The notes under the pieces: generated by a model
What the model was told of the DNA's origin: nothing
The model's input: the letters and a program-made list of their open reading frames with translations, nothing else
Database searches by the model: none
Program-made: the position numbers and the translations under genes
Part shown: piece after piece, positions 63,581 through 64,000 of the stretch
Numbering within the stretch: position 1 is the first letter of the stretch
How the letters are laid out: every line of letters starts with the position of its first letter
From: Mesorhizobium sp.
GTDB taxonomy: Bacteria > Pseudomonadota > Alphaproteobacteria > Rhizobiales > Rhizobiaceae
Assembly: GCF_004962245.1 (NCBI RefSeq)
Contig: NZ_SUHQ01000003.1
Coordinates: 186,001-250,000 of the forward strand
DNA length: 64,000 nt
Direction: 5' to 3'

Positions 63581-64000
63581 ATGCCGCTCTATGCGATCGA
63601 CGGAAAAGCCCCCGGCTTCGAGGACGAGGACAGCAACTGGATCGCGCCCGACGCCACTCTGATCGGCGACATACAGATCGGCCGCAACGCTGGCTTCTGG
63701 TTCGGCGTCGTCATTCGCGGCGACAACGAGCCGATCGTCATCGGCGCCGACACCAATGTGCAGGAACACACGGTCATGCACACCGATGTCGATTTTCCCC
63801 TGACCATCGGACAAGGCTGCACGATTGGCCATCGCGCCTTGCTGCATGGCTGCACGATCGGCGACAACAGCCTGATCGGCATGGGCGCCATCGTGCTGAA
63901 CGGCGCGAAAATCGGCAGGAATTCGCTGGTCGGTGCCGGCGCCCTGGTCACCGAAGGCAAGGAATTCCCCGACAATTCGCTGATCATCGGCTCGCCCGCT
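63581..64000 (+). CDS. Gamma carbonic anhydrase family protein (truncated by window end)
   Basis: The first 140 residues of a left-handed beta-helix protein are present: MPLYAIDGKAPGFEDEDSNW, hexapeptide repeats such as IQIGRNAGFWFGVVIRGDNE, and the zinc ligands in TNVQEHTVMHTD, GCTIGHRALLHGC. It matches YrdA/CaiE/Cam-type gamma carbonic anhydrases. About 35 residues are missing at the C-terminus. GAGGCG lies nine bases before ATG 63581. Confidence 0.93.
   Translation, partial: MPLYAIDGKAPGFEDEDSNWIAPDATLIGDIQIGRNAGFWFGVVIRGDNEPIVIGADTNVQEHTVMHTDVDFPLTIGQGCTIGHRALLHGCTIGDNSLIGMGAIVLNGAKIGRNSLVGAGALVTEGKEFPDNSLIIGSPA

Overview
This window looks like a chromosomal segment of a high-GC alphaproteobacterium in the Rhizobiales, most likely Mesorhizobium or a close relative. 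The reasons are the gene repertoire (vitamin B12-dependent NrdJ, DUF982, DUF1127-like, DUF3126, BKACE and many ABC transporters), the codon bias, and several short palindromic repeats of the kind scattered through rhizobial genomes. I infer the genus from these features and did not test it by search. No IS element, prophage, CRISPR array, rRNA or origin is visible. There is one tRNA, tRNA-Leu(UAA).

Layout. 1-5.4 kb: the 5' part of purB, two small envelope proteins, a NylC/DmpA-type P1 peptidase coupled to a branched-chain-amino-acid-type binding protein, and a flavin reductase. 5.4-10.4 kb: a plus-strand run of maturation genes for molybdenum hydroxylases (MoxR-type AAA+ ATPase, CoxE-type VWA protein, a split XdhC/CoxF pair, and a molybdopterin-binding/nucleotidyltransferase fusion), with no Mo-hydroxylase subunit in view. 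10.4-15.9 kb: hydrolase, DUF1176, DUF1993, aldo/keto reductase and cysteine-desulfurase-like genes. 15.9-25.5 kb: a nine-gene minus-strand operon with a divergent LysR regulator. It encodes a polar amino acid ABC importer, a dimethylformamidase-like protein, a class III aminotransferase, a BKACE (beta-keto acid cleavage enzyme), a GNAT acetyltransferase and a histone-deacetylase/acetylpolyamine-amidohydrolase-like protein whose frame is broken. This is the best candidate for an undescribed pathway.

25.5-33.4 kb: mixed small enzymes, a GH25 lipoprotein, a secreted phytase-like esterase behind a clear three-unit Pho box, and an AT-richer HNH nuclease gene that looks acquired. 33.4-46.5 kb: nrdJ with candidate NrdR boxes, two nucleotide-related enzymes, a universal stress protein, a MoCF/CinA-like protein, a sugar-type (CUT1) ABC importer with LacI-type palindromes upstream, and two small DUF proteins. 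46.6-54.7 kb: an Old Yellow Enzyme, a NUDIX hydrolase, tRNA-Leu, an alpha/beta hydrolase, a candidate structured small RNA with a strong terminator, adenine deaminase, and two tandem DUF900 lipoprotein hydrolases. 54.7-64 kb: ilvA, DUF1697, a DUF2218 gene with a premature stop, gloA, a two-domain cold shock protein, DUF192, an HD-domain protein, cysE between direct repeats, DUF3126, and the start of a gamma-class carbonic anhydrase gene.

Most genes are ordinary housekeeping or accessory metabolism. The parts worth following up are the BKACE/dimethylformamidase-like operon, the Pho-box-driven phytase-like gene, the candidate sRNA upstream of adenine deaminase, and the several gene remnants and dispersed repeats.
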